Shown piece after piece: positions 37,293 to 48,987 of a stretch of 64,000 nucleotides of DNA. The notes below the pieces were generated by a model, which did no database searches, was not told the DNA's origin, and saw only the letters and a program-made list of their open reading frames with translations. The translations under genes and the position numbers were made by a program. Numbering within the stretch: position 1 is the first letter of the stretch; every line of letters starts with the position of its first letter. Source of the DNA: Bilabrum cf. latius (lineage: Eukaryota > Bigyra: Bicosoecida > Bigyra > Bicosoecida); contig OZ237754.1 in NCBI GenBank assembly GCA_965178125.1, positions 682,001 through 746,000 of the forward strand. Direction: 5' to 3'.

Positions 37293-38126
37293 CTATTCTA
37301 AGCGGTGATTGATTGGGCAAAACAATTTTTTTCAAGTCTCGTCGACTATTTTAGTTATTCCAAAAGAGCAGCCTGCTTTTGCTTTACTGACTCGATAACC
37401 GATGAAAAATTCGACGTTTCAGTCTCAAATAACCCATCAGCTGCTGCTCGTTCCTCCTAAAGGTCTTACTTCAGCTCTTTCAGATTTCTCTGCAGAATAT
37501 ATTGCCAAGTTCAAGGAGTACGTTATGCGGTATACCGGTCTTCATTAATTTCCACATCAGATACCTTTTCTATTGATAAACAATTGACACTATGCCTGTG
37601 CAGCTTTGATAGGTGCTGATATAATGGCGTTCTTTGTGCGTCCGATCATGTTTGATTCAAACTCGGATCAAACAAAATACATTAAAATGCAAGACAATTG
37701 TTTTGATTCAAGTCGATTTATTAAACTACGCTGTTGGGTTGCATAATGCAATGTTTCAACTTCAAGCAGTCAGCTTGTTCACAATATTATTTATGCTGCA
37801 GTTATATAACTGCGATGTCAAATCAAGAGGAAATAGCTTAGTGATGGTCTTTTTACGCCGTTTTGGGTTCAATGTAGATATCAGAGTGAAAGTGTGGAAT
37901 GTCTCGTTGGTTCCGCTGGCGATCGCAACTAGGAAGGTGCAACCAAACCAACAGATTGCTTTGTGATTAATAGCCTAACCTGTTTGTGTTCAGGAGATGG
38001 AGGGAGATTGAGTATTCATACCGCAATAAATGTATCACTAATTGCACCAATATTTATATGAGAAATCAGTTACATTTAAGAGAATGATAAGATTGACTAC
38101 ACAGTTTTGAACCGAATTCACGTAGA
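37293..38126. other. AT-rich convergent intergenic region
   Basis: 834 bp between the 3' ends of enolase and G-alpha, clearly more AT-rich than its surroundings. It holds an isolated ORF (37634-37966, 110 aa, no recognised family) that I do not call a gene, and the second copy of a dispersed repeat. No RNA gene seen. Confidence 0.5.
37868..38008. repeat. Dispersed repeat, copy 2
   Basis: Contains gtctcgttggttccgctggc, then a gatcgcaact... run and later tgttcaggagatgg, in the same order as at 24093-24245. Divergence is substantial, so this would be an old interspersed element or a shared short conserved motif; boundaries are approximate. Confidence 0.45.
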
Positions 38127-39399
38127 TCAAACCAAATCATTATCCTGCAACGTGTCGTTAAGCAGCTTTGATGCGACCGCTTCAAATACTCTCTTGACAT
38201 TCCTAGTATCCAACGCTGTCACTGCATATGTTGCGATGGGCAGCTAAACCTACGTATGCTCTCTGTGCTCAATGATCTCTGGCGTGATGAACTGGTTCTA
38301 CAAATACTCAAACGCGTCATCATAGTCGTTTGGCCTCCCGTCGTAGTCATCAAATTGAAACTCTGGAATGAGTTCGCCGTCGGCATCAATTGGTTCTTCA
38401 CCTTTTTCGGTTAAATGCTGATACATGGGGTTCTTAACTTGACCAATGCCAACCTTCTCAATCTTCTACTGGAAAAGGTCATCCTTGTTCAGGAACAGTG
38501 TAATTCCAGACGAATCAAAATACTTCCCGGACCGTACGATGGAGTCAAATAACTCAGCTGCTTCGACAATGCGATTCATGGTACTGTCTTCGAACAGAAC
38601 TTGGTCATACTCCGAAGAGGCAGCAATGAAGAGGACGATATCCACGTCTGCGAAGAAGCGAAACCACTTACGGCGCTCTGCCCTCTGCCCCCCAACATCA
38701 CACACAGTCATGACAACTCCTCGAAAGTCGATCTTCTGCTCGTGCATACCAGTGGTGCGAACACGCGATCGTACAAAATCGTTCTTGTTCGGCATGTAGT
38801 CTTCGCGTGCAATGGTGTCGATTCTATCGAGGAAGTAGTCGGTCGTGTCCATCAATTGATAGTTTGCCCGCTCCTCGAATGCTTTCTTCATGGCCGGGTC
38901 AGCCCACAATGTCTTCATTGCCGCTGCGACTTCAGCCGTGAGCCCGTCCGGGCGCGCCAGGTCTTTCTCAGCGGCTTCGAATTCAGCGAGAGCCTCCTAG
39001 GATGCAGACCCCAGCTCGTACTCCTTGGCTTTGCAGTATTCCAGCATTGCCTGCATCCCACTAGCAGCGTTGCCTCGGATAGCAGAAATACGCTCGCGGA
39101 AATCTTTCTCTGTGTACTCAGCTCCAAAGTTGATGCGCATCTGCTTCATGACAGTAGACTTTCCGGATTCACCGGCACCTGGGAGGAAAGCATAGCACAG
39201 AGCTAGAGTTGCCATGCATGCGGGCGGGGGACAAGCAGAGTGCATTGCAGGCACCGTGACGGCAGATATAAATGAAGGCGTGCTCACCGAGCAGCAGAAC
39301 CTTGTGCTCCTGGGAAGAAGCTCGCTCCGCCTCCCTCAGCTACGATTCGAGTTCGGTATCAAACTTTGATGCAGCATCGGAACTTGCGCAGAGCCCCAT
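38127..39399 (-). CDS. Heterotrimeric G-protein alpha subunit (2 exons)
   Basis: Exon 1 39399-39288, intron 39287-39179 (109 nt, GTGAGC...CCCAG), exon 2 39178-38127; 387 aa, stop TGA. The N terminus MGLCASS carries Gly2 and Cys4, the usual N-myristoylation and palmitoylation sites that tether G-alpha to the plasma membrane. GTPase motifs: LLLGAGESGKSTVMKQM (P-loop), RSRVRTTGM (switch I, catalytic Arg), DVGGQRAERRKWF (switch II, catalytic Gln), FLNKDDLF (NKxD) and TYAVTALDT in place of the usual TCATDT. The C terminus ends LQDNDLV. TAGs at 39340, 38997, 38466, 38298, 38250 and 38244 are Gln; with TAG as stop the guanine-specificity end would be lost. Couples seven-transmembrane receptors to effectors. 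Confidence 0.94.
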
Positions 39400-39705
39400 G
39401 ACTTTGTGCTGTGTTCTTGGGCAGCTGTGCAGCGAACCCAAATCTGGAAAACGATCCGGGAACGGCTTGCAGCACAGGAAAGGCAGACCAACAGGAAATA
39501 ATCCAGTCTCCACTTCGTTTCAATCGAATCGACCTGGGTAGCTAGTCTTGCTCGATTCTACTTGGCCCGAGCAATCCGGGGGGAGTTTGGGTGCGATTCG
39601 AGCGCTTGGACTCGTTCGTTGGGTAGCGGAACCATTGACCAAGCAGTGCGCGGCGCCTACAGGAACCTGCACAAATTGCACATCAAGAGCCAGCAAGACG
39701 CCGGA

Positions 39706-42700
39706 ATGTCATCGTCCCATCTTTCACGGCTAGAACACCTCGATTTAATTAGCAGAGTGTGCAGTGAGCTCGATGCAACGCTTGGCATGGCTGATCGGGA
39801 CCTGGCCGAGTTTATTGTCCAACTGGCGAAGGACAACCCCAGTGAATCGTCATTTGCGAAAGAATTGTCGGAAATGGACTCAGACATTAGTAGATAGGTA
39901 GCGGCAAGGCTATTTCGCACGGCGTCTGGAGCCGCGGGTGGTGCGCAAGGGCCGTAGGCTGCCAGCCGCGGGGGCACCACGGTCACGCTGCCCCGTGGGC
40001 CGGCTTCGGACACGCCCCGCCCACCCACAGAGGATGGCTCTCGGTAGGGTACAAGTAGGCGGCGGTCGAGGTTCGGGCCCGCGGCGGACGATGCCGCGGA
40101 GGGTGGCGACAGCCGGGAGCGGCGACACCAGGGGGCAGTCCCGCCTTCGCTCCCAGCTCTCAACGGCAGCGCAGCGGGTCCCCCAAGCCATGGTGCGAGC
40201 CGCCCAGCAGGCAGGCTACCGCCATCCGGAACTGCCACCATTGCCCCGCGGGCCGTCCTCCGCGGCACCATCTCGGCGCACTCGCCCTATGGGGCCTTTG
40301 TGAGGCTGCACGGGACTAGCGCGCCGGGCCCCGACGGTGGGGAGGGCGAGGGACTCGTGCCTCTGCGGAACCTGCCCGGCGCCGCGGCCACCGCCGCCGA
40401 CTTGCCGCCGGTGGGCACGCAGGTGTGGGTGCGCGTTGCCTCTGTGGCTGCGGGCGGCGAGCGGGTGACCCTGTCCATGCGGGGGCTGGACCAGGCATCG
40501 GGGGCCGAGGTGGAAGAGACCCGCGGCGCCGCGACGGGTAGTTCCGCAACCGGCGGTGCGCCGACGTACGGCTCCCTTCCCCCGGCATCTTCGGGCGCTG
40601 GGACATACCCACCGCACAACTCTTCCTCGTCCTCGTCCTCGTCCTCGTCGTACGCTGCTGTGGGTCGGCCGGGTGCCCATCCCGGCTCGGGATCGGGATC
40701 GGGGTCGGGCGCGGTGGGCGGCGCCGAGGCAGCGGCGCTGGCTGCCGCAGCGGCCCGCACCCGCCGCGCCCGCAAGCGCGTCCCCTCCCCTGAGCGGTTC
40801 GAGGTGGAGCAGCTGATCGCCTCTGGCGTGCTGCCCCCCGAGGCACACCCTGAGTACGACGAGGAGCACGGGCTGATGCACGTGGAGGAGAAAGGGGCCG
40901 ACGAGGAATTCGAGGTGGAGCTGGTGGAAGACGTGCCCGCTTTCCTGGAGAACATCTCGCAGGACAGGCAGGCGCGGGAGATGTCCCCCGTGCAGGTGGT
41001 GCGCAACCCCGACGGCACCCTGCAGCGCGCGGCCATGACCCAGTCGGCGCTGGTCAAGGAGAGGAGGGAGCTCAAGTACGTGCAGCACCAGCAGCTGCTC
41101 GAGTCCATCCCCAAGGACCTCTCGAGGCCTTGGGCAGACCCCATGTCCGGGGAGCAGGACAAGCACCTGGCGGCGGAGCTGGCGGGCGTGGGTGCGAGCT
41201 TCAACGGGCCGGCCTGGAAAGAGGAGCAGATGAAGAAGGCGGTGGCGTACGGCAAGCAGTCCTCGCAGCCCTTGCAGGAACAGAGGCGCAGCCTGCCAGT
41301 GTACCGGCAGAGGCCCGAGCTCATGTCCGCGATCCGAGGGAACCAGGTGCTGGTGGTCGTGGGCGAGACGGGCAGCGGCAAGACGACCCAGATGCCTCAG
41401 TACTTGCTGGAAGATGGGTATGCGCACGGCGGGGGAATCATCGGGTGCACGCAGCCCAGGAGAGTGGCAGCCACCTCGGTGGCGAAGCGTGTGTCGGAGG
41501 AGGTGGGGTGCAGGCTTGGGGAACAGGTGGGGTATTCGATCCGGTTCGAAGACTGCACCAGCAAGGAGACTTTGATCAAGTACATGACAGACGGCATGCT
41601 CATGCGTGAGTACCTCGCAGACGCGCGGCTGGGCCGCTACAACGTGCTCATCTTGGACGAGGCGCACGAGCGCACCATCAACACGGACATCCTCATGGGG
41701 CTGCTCAAGGACCTTCTGCGCGCCCGGCGCGATCTCAGGCTCATCGTCACGTCGGCCACTCTCGAGGCCAAGAAGTTCTCCGATTTCTTCTTCGGATGTC
41801 CCGTGCTCAAGATCCCCGGGCGCACCTTCGACGTCAAGACGCTCCACGTCAAGGAGCCCGAGGAGGACTACGTGGAGGCGGCGCTCCGGACCGTCATGCA
41901 CATCCACGTCAAGGAACCGAAGGGCGACATCCTCGTCTTCCTCACGGGGCAGGAGGAAATCGACTACGCCTGCGAGAAGCTCCACCAGCGCATGCAGGAG
42001 CTACCCAAGGACGTCCCCGAGCTCATCATCCTGCCCGTCTACGGGGCCCAGCCATCCGAGATGCAGTCCAGGATCTTTGAGCCCGCGCCCCCGCTCACCC
42101 GCAAGTGCATCGTGGCCACCAACATCGCCGAGGCATCGCTGACCATCGACGGGATCTACTACGTCGTGGACCCGGGCTTCTGCAAGCAGAAGGTGTACAA
42201 CGCGAAGCTCGGCATGGACTCGCTGCAGGTGGTGCCCATCTCGCAGGCCAGCGCGATGCAGAGGGCAGGGCGCGCGGGCCGCACGGGGCCCGGCAAGTGC
42301 TTCAGGCTATACACCAAGGCAGCCTTCGAGACGGAGATGCTGCCCGCCAGCGTGCCCGAGATCCAGCGCAGCAACCTCGCCCAGGTGTGCCTCCAGCTCA
42401 AAGCTATGGGCGTGCATGACGTCAGCAAGTTCGGGTTCATGGACCCCCCCACGGACCAGGTGCTGGCGGCCGCCCTCGAGCGGCTGTACGTGCTGGGGGC
42501 CCTGGACGAGGAGGGGCTGCTCACTCGCATTGGGAGGCGCATGGCGGAGTTCCCGCTGGACCCCGCCCTGGCCAAGGTGCTGATCCTGTCGGTGGACCTG
42601 GGGTGCAGCGAGGAGGTGCTCACCGTGGTGGCAATGCTCTCGGTGGACCAGGTCTTCTACCGGCCCAAGGACAAGCAGAGCGCCGCCGACCAGAGGCACG

Positions 42701-43260
42701 CGCAGTTCTACACCGCGGAAGGGGATCACATCACGCTGCTCAACGTGTACAAGAAATGGGAGGCCGCCAAGTTCAACACGGGCTGGTGCTTCGAGAACTT
42801 CCTGCAGGCCCGCTCCCTTCGCAAGGCGGCCGATGTCCGCAAGCAGCTGCTGGGCATCATGGACAGGCACAAGCTGGACGTCGTGTCATGCGGCCGCAAG
42901 CACGACCTGGTCCGCAAGGCCATCGTGGCGGGCTATTTCCCCAACGCCGCCAAGAAGGACCCCACGGAGGGGTACAAGACCCTGGCGGACGGACACCCCG
43001 TGTACATCCACCCCGGGTCGAGCCTGTTCCAGAGGCAGCCCGAGTGGGTCATCTACCACGAGCTCGTGCTCACCTCCAAGGAGTACATGCGCTCCGTGAT
43101 GGCCGTGGATGCCAGGTGGCTCGTGGAGCTCGCACCCCGCTTCTTCCAGAAGGCAGACGCCACGAGGCTCAGCCGCCGCAAGCGCCGCGAGAAGATCGAG
43201 CCGCTGTACGACCGGTTCAACCCGCCCGACCAGTGGCGCCTCTCCAAGCGGATGCAGTAA
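39706..43260 (+). CDS. DHX8: DEAH-box RNA helicase DHX8/Prp22
   Basis: Single exon, 1,184 aa, stop TAA. The spliceosomal ATPase that releases mature mRNA after the second splicing step. Order of domains: N-terminal helical segment ([18 protein letters not shown] ... [10 protein letters not shown]), a charged/Gly-rich linker, an S1 RNA-binding domain ([16 protein letters not shown] ... [10 protein letters not shown]) that distinguishes DHX8 from other DEAH helicases, then the helicase core: [15 protein letters not shown] (I), [12 protein letters not shown] (II), TSATLEA (III), [14 protein letters not shown] (VI) and the winged-helix/ratchet/OB C-terminal region. TAGs at 39895, 39955 and 40045 lie in the linker. 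The frame is open upstream to about 39562 but without an ATG; the Met at 39706 ([13 protein letters not shown]) matches the family start. The size equals human DHX8 (about 1,220 aa). Confidence 0.95.
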
Positions 43261-43389
43261 CCGCGAGTAGTGCGGGTACGGGCCTGGCTCTGGCTTCCTG
43301 TCTGCGTCCCGTTCGTGTGTGTTTGCATGTAGGTTTCTACGGAACGGATCGACTGTCTCTAACAGCTTACCATTCTGCCGCGGCGCCCG

Positions 43390-43773
43390 TCACACGGCTA
43401 GAATCATTGCCGTAACGCTCGCATGCACCTCAGAGTTTGCCGTGTGCACGTACTCGATAATCCCGTCGCTTGACGCATCCATGTACGACGATGTGGCGTC
43501 GTGCACGCCGGCTCCGGAGCCACCTTCAAAGACAGTCGTGTGCAAGACAACCTTCAAGTTCGATCCCTTCCGTCGCATCCTTTCCATCACTAGGGCGCTA
43601 ATTCGGTCCGCCAACTCTCTCGCTTCGCTGTGGTCGTACGACTTTTCCTTGAGCACGTGAGAGCACACCCGTTTGAGCAGCTTGGTGGCGTACTCTTCAA
43701 CATCGGCGAACTCGTACGCTTCATCCTCCACTGATTCCTTCTCTTGGTGGCTGGTCTTTGACTCTGAAGCCAT
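43390..43773 (-). CDS. Dynein light chain, Tctex1/DYNLT family
   Basis: 127 aa, single exon, stop TGA, no TAG. The C-terminal two thirds match the Tctex1 fold: LKVVLHTTVFEGGSGAGVH, then SYMDASSDGIIEYVH, ending VTAMILAV, which parallels the KYIV...GAGLHTASSC..WD...DG.....W.N....V.VFGLAV pattern of the family. These light chains dimerise and link cargo to cytoplasmic or axonemal dynein intermediate chains. The N-terminal 25 residues are acidic and variable. The in-frame start is ATG 43773 (MASESKTS); the frame continues upstream only with non-ATG codons. It shares a 192-bp divergent region with the GFAT gene. Confidence 0.8.
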   Translation of the reverse strand: MASESKTSHQEKESVEDEAYEFADVEEYATKLLKRVCSHVLKEKSYDHSEARELADRISALVMERMRRKGSNLKVVLHTTVFEGGSGAGVHDATSSYMDASSDGIIEYVHTANSEVHASVTAMILAV

Positions 43774-43965
43774 TTTAGACGCAACTGGCAAGCTGCAAGC
43801 TAATACTAGTCAGGCCTGCAACTGGCTGACAATTTAGATCCCACGAACCGAAACGACGGATTACAGGTGTGATGAGTGTACTGCAATTGGTAAAGATGAA
43901 GCTAAATATCAGATGCGTCCGGCTTCCTTCGACACCCATTAACGTATCTTTGAACGAATTTTGGA

Positions 43966-46746
43966 ATGTGTGGAATCATTGCATTCATGTAAGTATAAAA
44001 TTAGGTGCAAATTGGCCGATATTTTGACTGAACCGATGGGAAGGGGATGAACCCCGAGTTTCTGAATTGGCGGTTTCGGCGCAAGGTGCGGGTGGTCTCA
44101 TGTAGCCCTTGCATGTTGAGGGTGGCACGGCTTTAAGCTGTTGAGGACTACAGCGTAGTATGATCAACTGGATATGAGGAGCCTGCGTGCTAACTCTGGC
44201 AGTGCCTTGAAGCCAGAGATGTGTCGCATGGTGGAGTTGGCGCTGCGTGCCCAAAGCGCAAAGCGGCTGCACATGGAGCTGCGCAGCCTCTTGTCGCGAG
44301 TTTATCGCCTGCAAGTGAATACACGCTATAGTCCACGCGAATGAATGGGCATTCTTGAGTGTCGGGTCTATCCCCTTTGGTGCACAGCGTTACCGGCACC
44401 GCTCGGCGAGCTGCTTCGATCAGTCGGCCTATCATGCACCCCACGGTCACTTCTCTCGCTCCCCGCTCTCTATCAGAATATACTTTACCTCGCAGTGGTA
44501 GCCGCCAGGCCCTGGAACTCCTCATCAAGGGTCTGGTGCGCATGGAGTACCGGGGCTACGATTCCTCCGGGGTAGGCATTCTGAAGCGCGGAGCCGAGGG
44601 GGAGCCGAACACGATCCAGGTGGTCAAGAGGAAGGGTAAGATCGTAAACCTGAAGAGCGCGGTAAGCGGCGGCCTGGAAGGCACCCTCGGGGTGGCGCAC
44701 ACCCGCTGGGCCACTCACGGGGCCGCCAACGACGTGAACGCGCACCCGCACTGCTCCCCCGACGGACAGGTGTGCGTGGTGCACAACGGCGTGATCGAGA
44801 ACCACGCCCTCCTCCGCAGCGTGCTGCAGGGCAAGGGCTACAAGTTCCGGTCCGAGACCGACACCGAGGTGCTCTGCAACCTCATCCACGACGTGCGGGC
44901 CAGCGCCCCCATGCTCACTCCCGAGGAGGTGGTGACCGCCGCGCTGTCACAGGTGGAGGGGGCATTCGGGATCGGGGTCATCTTCGCGGACCAGCCCGAC
45001 GTGCTCATCGGCGCGCGGCGAGGCTCTCCGCTGATCCTGGGCATAGTCAGCGATGGGACGGAGGGGGAAGGCAAGGAGGGCGAGGGCAAGGGGCACGAGT
45101 ACATCCTGGCCTCTGACGCCACTGCGATTCTCGAGTACACCAAGCGGGTGGTGTACCTGGGCGAGGGCGAATTGGTGCGTGCCACGAGGACGGGCATGGA
45201 GCTGTTCTCTCTGGATGTGGACGAGTCTGGGCACATCCACCACGCCGGGCACGAGTCTGCCAAGGAGGTCGCGGGGGTCGAGGGGGGGGAACAGGCGGAG
45301 GAGGGGGAGGGGGAGATGGGTGGTGGCGATGGACCCGCGAGCGGGGCTGGTCATGCCACGGCCGGATTGGGCGTGGTGGGTCGGATGTCTCCCCTGCTGA
45401 AGCCCAAGCCCAAGGGGGACGGGGAGGCGGCAGGGGGCGACCGCAAGAAGCAGGCCAGGCAGTCGCTGAAGGGTCTCTCCAGGCGCATCCCAGAGATCCA
45501 CCGCCTGGAGATGGACCTGCAGAAGATCGAGAGGGGCGGACACAAGCACTTCATGCTCAAGGAGATCTTCGAGCAGCCCGAGGTGCTGAGGAACTGCATG
45601 CGGGGGAGGGTTGACGCAGAGGCGGGGTCCATCCGCATTGGGGCCATGAGCGAGAGGCTGCCCCCCAGGGCGGGGGCGGGGACCGGCGGGGCAGCCACGG
45701 GGGGTGCTGGTGCTGCGGCGGCAGCTGCAGGGGAGGGAGTGGAGGTCGGGCCCACCGTCCTGGAGCGGTTCCTGGCTGCGCGGCGCCTTGTGATCGTGGC
45801 CTGCGGAACCTCCTTCCACTCGGGCCTGGTGGGCGAGTACCTGATCGAGAGCCTCGCACGCATCAATGTGGAGGTGGAGTACGCCTCTGAGTTCAGGTAC
45901 AGGAATCCGCTGCTGGACGAGAACGACGTGGTGATTGCCGTGTCCCAATCGGGGGAGACGGCGGACACGCTCGCAGCCATCCGGCTCGCGCAGGAGCGGG
46001 GCGCGCTCACCTTTGGGCTTGTCAACGTCATCGGGTCTAGCATCGCAAGGGAGACAGACGCAGGGGCCTACCTGAGGGTGGGTCCCGAGATCGGGGTGGC
46101 TTCCACCAAGGCCTTTACCGCCCAGGTGTGCGTATTCACTATGCTTGCCCTGCTGCTGGGCAAGGAGAAGGGCACCATGTCCGATGAAGACTTCAAGGCG
46201 GGGGCGGCGGCTCTGTGGGCCATCCCCGACACGATCGAGAGGGTCCTGACGGAGAACAAGGGACCTGTCATGGAGGTCAGCAGGAGCTTCCGTTTCGCTC
46301 AGAGCTTCTTGTACCTGGGTCGGGGGTACAACTACCCTGTGGCGCTGGAGGGTGCCCTGAAGCTCAAGGAAATCTCGTATATCCACGCAGAGGGGTATGC
46401 CGCCGCGGAGATGAAGCACGGGCCCATCGCGCTGATCGATGAGTTCATGCCCGTTGTGATGATCCTGCCGTCCTCTGACCCGACCTACGACAAGATCAAG
46501 AGCAATCTGGCAGAGGTGCGGGCCAGGTCAGGGGTGGTCATCTGCGTCACGGAGGAGAGCAACGAGCACATCGACGAGCTGGAGGCCCTGTGCGACTCGG
46601 TGATCACCGTGCCGGAGGTGCAGGACTGGCTGTCACCGCTCGTGACAGTGGTGCCTCTGCAGCTGCTGTCCTACTACATCGCGGACCTGAGGGGTTGCCC
46701 CGTGGACCAGCCCAGGAACTTGGCCAAGGCAGTCACCGTGGAATGA
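43966..46746 (+). CDS. GFPT1: Glutamine:fructose-6-phosphate aminotransferase (2 exons)
   Basis: Exon 1 (43966-43988) encodes only MCGIIAF plus two bases; after a 507-nt intron (GTAAGT...CGCAG) exon 2 (44496-46746) continues IGSRQALELLIKGL. The protein is 757 aa, stop TGA, no TAG. It makes glucosamine-6-phosphate from fructose-6-phosphate and glutamine, the rate-limiting step to UDP-GlcNAc. Cys2 is the N-terminal nucleophile of the glutaminase domain, followed by EYRGYDSSG, HTRWATHG, HNGVIENH and RSETDTEVL; the isomerase half has two SIS domains (ACGTSFHSG, SQSGETADTLA, STKAFTAQV) and the usual end DQPRNLAKAVTVE. Between the halves lies an expanded Gly/Glu-rich linker (about 45240-45480) in the same position as the variable loop of eukaryotic GFATs. 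The tiny first exon had to be deduced from the Cys2 requirement. Confidence 0.95.
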
Positions 46747-47036
46747 TTGTGGGAGGGGCGGTTGGTGAGCGGCGGGCACGGGGCGGCAAGGCCGCCAGGG
46801 GGGTTTGTTTGCTTCCCTCGTGCGCGGAACCTAGCGAATGCGGATCGAATCGAACGCATGCGCGGTCCTCGCGAGGGATGAAGAAACGCGCCATCGGAAG
46901 CATGGGCTGGTTTCAAAAAGAGTCAGAAGCCCTGCATGTGTCAGCGTGGATTGGTTGCAAAGTGATGTGTTTCGCAGCCATGCACTGCATCGATTCTGAA
47001 AAGACGGTCGAAACTGCAATGAAACTGGATGTTGAG

Positions 47037-47512
47037 TCAGCCACCGTGCACAATGATCCGGTTCTCCCTCTGTACGTAGATGCCCTCCTTGTACAGCCAG
47101 TCTCGGATTGCGACTCTGTGGTCACCCATTAGAATGATGGTGGGCCCGTGCACCCTGTCCGACTTCACAGTCGTAGAACAATGCAGCAACTTGCCCAAAC
47201 ACTTTGCCATATATTTCAAGTCCAAACTGCGTGCATGAAGCGGCACCAATTGTGTACAAAGCTAGCGTGCAACAATGCCCTGGTCTTCAAGGACGGCAAC
47301 CTGCTCTGCAGGGCTCGAATCGGCGCAAACTGATTCGATAGGGGCGCACCCCATTCTCACTCTTCATCCAAGCCAGTAACCGAGGTAATGGCCTTGCGCC
47401 GCGTTCGCTGCTGCGAGCGAATGTGCACCTTTGGAAGGTCTGTTCTTGTCCCCTGCGGGGCTGATTCCACGTTCATCAACTCCATTGTTCCACCTTCTGC
47501 TGCGCTTGACAT
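47037..47512 (-). CDS. EIF1: Translation initiation factor eIF1 / SUI1 (2 exons)
   Basis: Exon 1 47512-47361, intron 47360-47227 (134 nt, GTGAGA...CGCAG), exon 2 47226-47037; 113 aa, the family's usual length, stop TGA, no TAG. eIF1 binds the 40S P site and enforces stringent start-codon selection. Matches to SUI1: KVHIRSQQRTRRKAITSVTG (the basic loop), LDLKYMAKCLGKLLHC, PTIILMGDHR and WLYKEGI, ending in IIVHGG where most eIF1s have VHGF. The N-terminal 25 residues are disordered as in other eIF1s. It is convergent with GFAT across 290 bp, in which I see no gene. Confidence 0.9.
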
Positions 47513-47695
47513 GCTACTGCTTGATTCACTAATACTTTTACGGGTTGTACGACTCTTTATTCTTAGCTTAATCAGGTATAGAAGAGCAAGCCGCTGGATG
47601 TTGACATAACATCACACTACTGCCCCTACTTCCGGATTTTCGCATGGAAAACCAGACGGAACCGTGGACCCAAACCGACCTGCGAACTGGTGGGT

Positions 47696-48208
47696 ATGCC
47701 GAGTAAATTCGATGTCGATGTTAGTAAATAGAAGTCAACTGCGGAGGAGAAGGAGCCGCTGACTGCCCCGGCAGCAACGGGCGCGGGTGAATCGGGTGCA
47801 ACAGCACCGCCCGAGAGTTTCTAGCCGAGCAACTCTCCTTCTACAACGCCATCAAATCCCAAGGGGATACAAAACGCAATCTACTAGGCTACTATTGGTG
47901 AAGGTTTGCATCTGGGCAACGTATTTGTCCCTGCTGGGGTGCTCGCAGTTGGGGCCGCTGGTGCTGGTTTCTTGGTTGGAGGTCTGCCGGTAGCAGGGTT
48001 CTGCGCACTGCTTGGGGTCGCATTTCTTGCTATTCGAGCTGGGGCACACATGCCCGCAGGGAGCTCGAGCGGTGGCGGCGGTGGTTCGATGTCGAACGGA
48101 CGCGCGAACCGGAGGGGCAGGCGGGGGGGAGCGCGTGGAGGTGGCTCTGCTGGCGGCAAGCGGACCATGACGCTCCAGGACCTGCCGAGGGCCCCTGTCC
48201 GCAGCTGA
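47696..48208 (+). CDS. Small membrane protein with basic Gly/Arg tail
   Basis: 170 aa in a single frame with three TAGs (47729, 47822, 47885) and a TGA stop. Residues 1-65 are polar and Ser/Thr/Pro-rich; about residues 70-115 form two closely spaced hydrophobic segments (VFVPAGVLAVGAAGAGFLV and LPVAGFCALLGVAFLAI); the tail is Gly-rich then Arg/Gly-rich (NRRGRRGGARGGGSAGGKR). A hairpin or two-pass membrane protein with cytosolic basic tail is likely. No family recognised. Without TAG read-through the hydrophobic part has no ATG start, which supports the longer model. Confidence 0.6.
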
Positions 48209-48987
48209 GGCGGTGGGGCATGCTAAGCACGATGTACGATGCTGTGCCAGGCGCCCGTAAGGGGGATGTGAAGGCTTCAGCGCCACCCCTCCCCCTAGCA
48301 CGGCCTGGCACTCTCTCGATTATCGATCGTCGTGCTCTGCATGCCCCCCTGTCGCCCTCGCGGTGGTGGCTTTGATTCTCGCAGGATTGGGGTTAAGCGG
48401 TAGAGAGCCTATGGAGCATCGAATTGTAGCGTGCTCTTTCTTGCCGCCCCGTTCTCCTTGCCACCGTGCGCCGAAATAGGCAGGTACTAGGCTACCCACA
48501 CACTCATTGCATGCACCGGCACGACTATCGGAGACGTTCAGTCGTGCGGTGCATCACCGATGACGGCCGCCACGTCACGGCCTATTGGCCCTCTCTTGCT
48601 CCTTCCGAATCCGATCGGGGAGGGCGGAGCAAGTGAGGGCTGGCAGCGTGACGGCCTGAGGTCAAAGAGGTGCGGTGTGCTGCATTCGGCGCAGCATTCT
48701 TTTGGTGCCATTCTGTTGAAATGGAATATATCTTCTGCATTTCCGCCCCCGGAGCGATCAAATCAATCCACAACTTGAATGCAATCACGATGCGCGCTCT
48801 CGTCACGCCGTCGCCTGCGGTGTCGGGGGTGCTGTGCAGGGAGCTCCGCGACCGGCATTACCCATCTCGGTCACGCGGCATTGCCTTCCTAGCCTGGTTG
48901 CGATCGTTCATTGGCTGATCTGAGTTACAGGAAGAGGCGGCCGCACGCACTAGCACCAAGTGTATCCACTGCTGCTGCCACTTTGCA
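48209..48987. other. Intergenic region, no gene seen
   Basis: 779 bp. Short ORFs occur but none has family similarity or a convincing splice context. I looked for U1/U2/U4/U5/U6 snRNA signatures and tRNA B boxes here and saw none. It probably contains the promoter, and possibly a non-coding 5' exon, of the PDZ-TBC gene. Confidence 0.45.

Noticed and set aside
37499-37548. Possible fifth enolase exon (YIAKFKEYV ... TAA)
   Set aside because: Enolases normally end shortly after FRxP, which is reached before the TAA at 37290; the extra exon is not conserved. Left as an alternative only.
37634-37966. 110-aa ORF in the AT-rich gap after enolase
   Set aside because: No family similarity, atypical composition, and part of it belongs to the dispersed repeat.
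47285-47335. tRNA B-box-like GGCTCGAATC near 47313
   Set aside because: No A box, acceptor stem or anticodon arm can be folded around it; it lies inside the eIF1 intron region. No tRNA with a CUA anticodon was found in the window.
46860-47335. Plus-strand ORFs over the eIF1 locus
   Set aside because: They are antisense to an unmistakable spliced SUI1-family gene.
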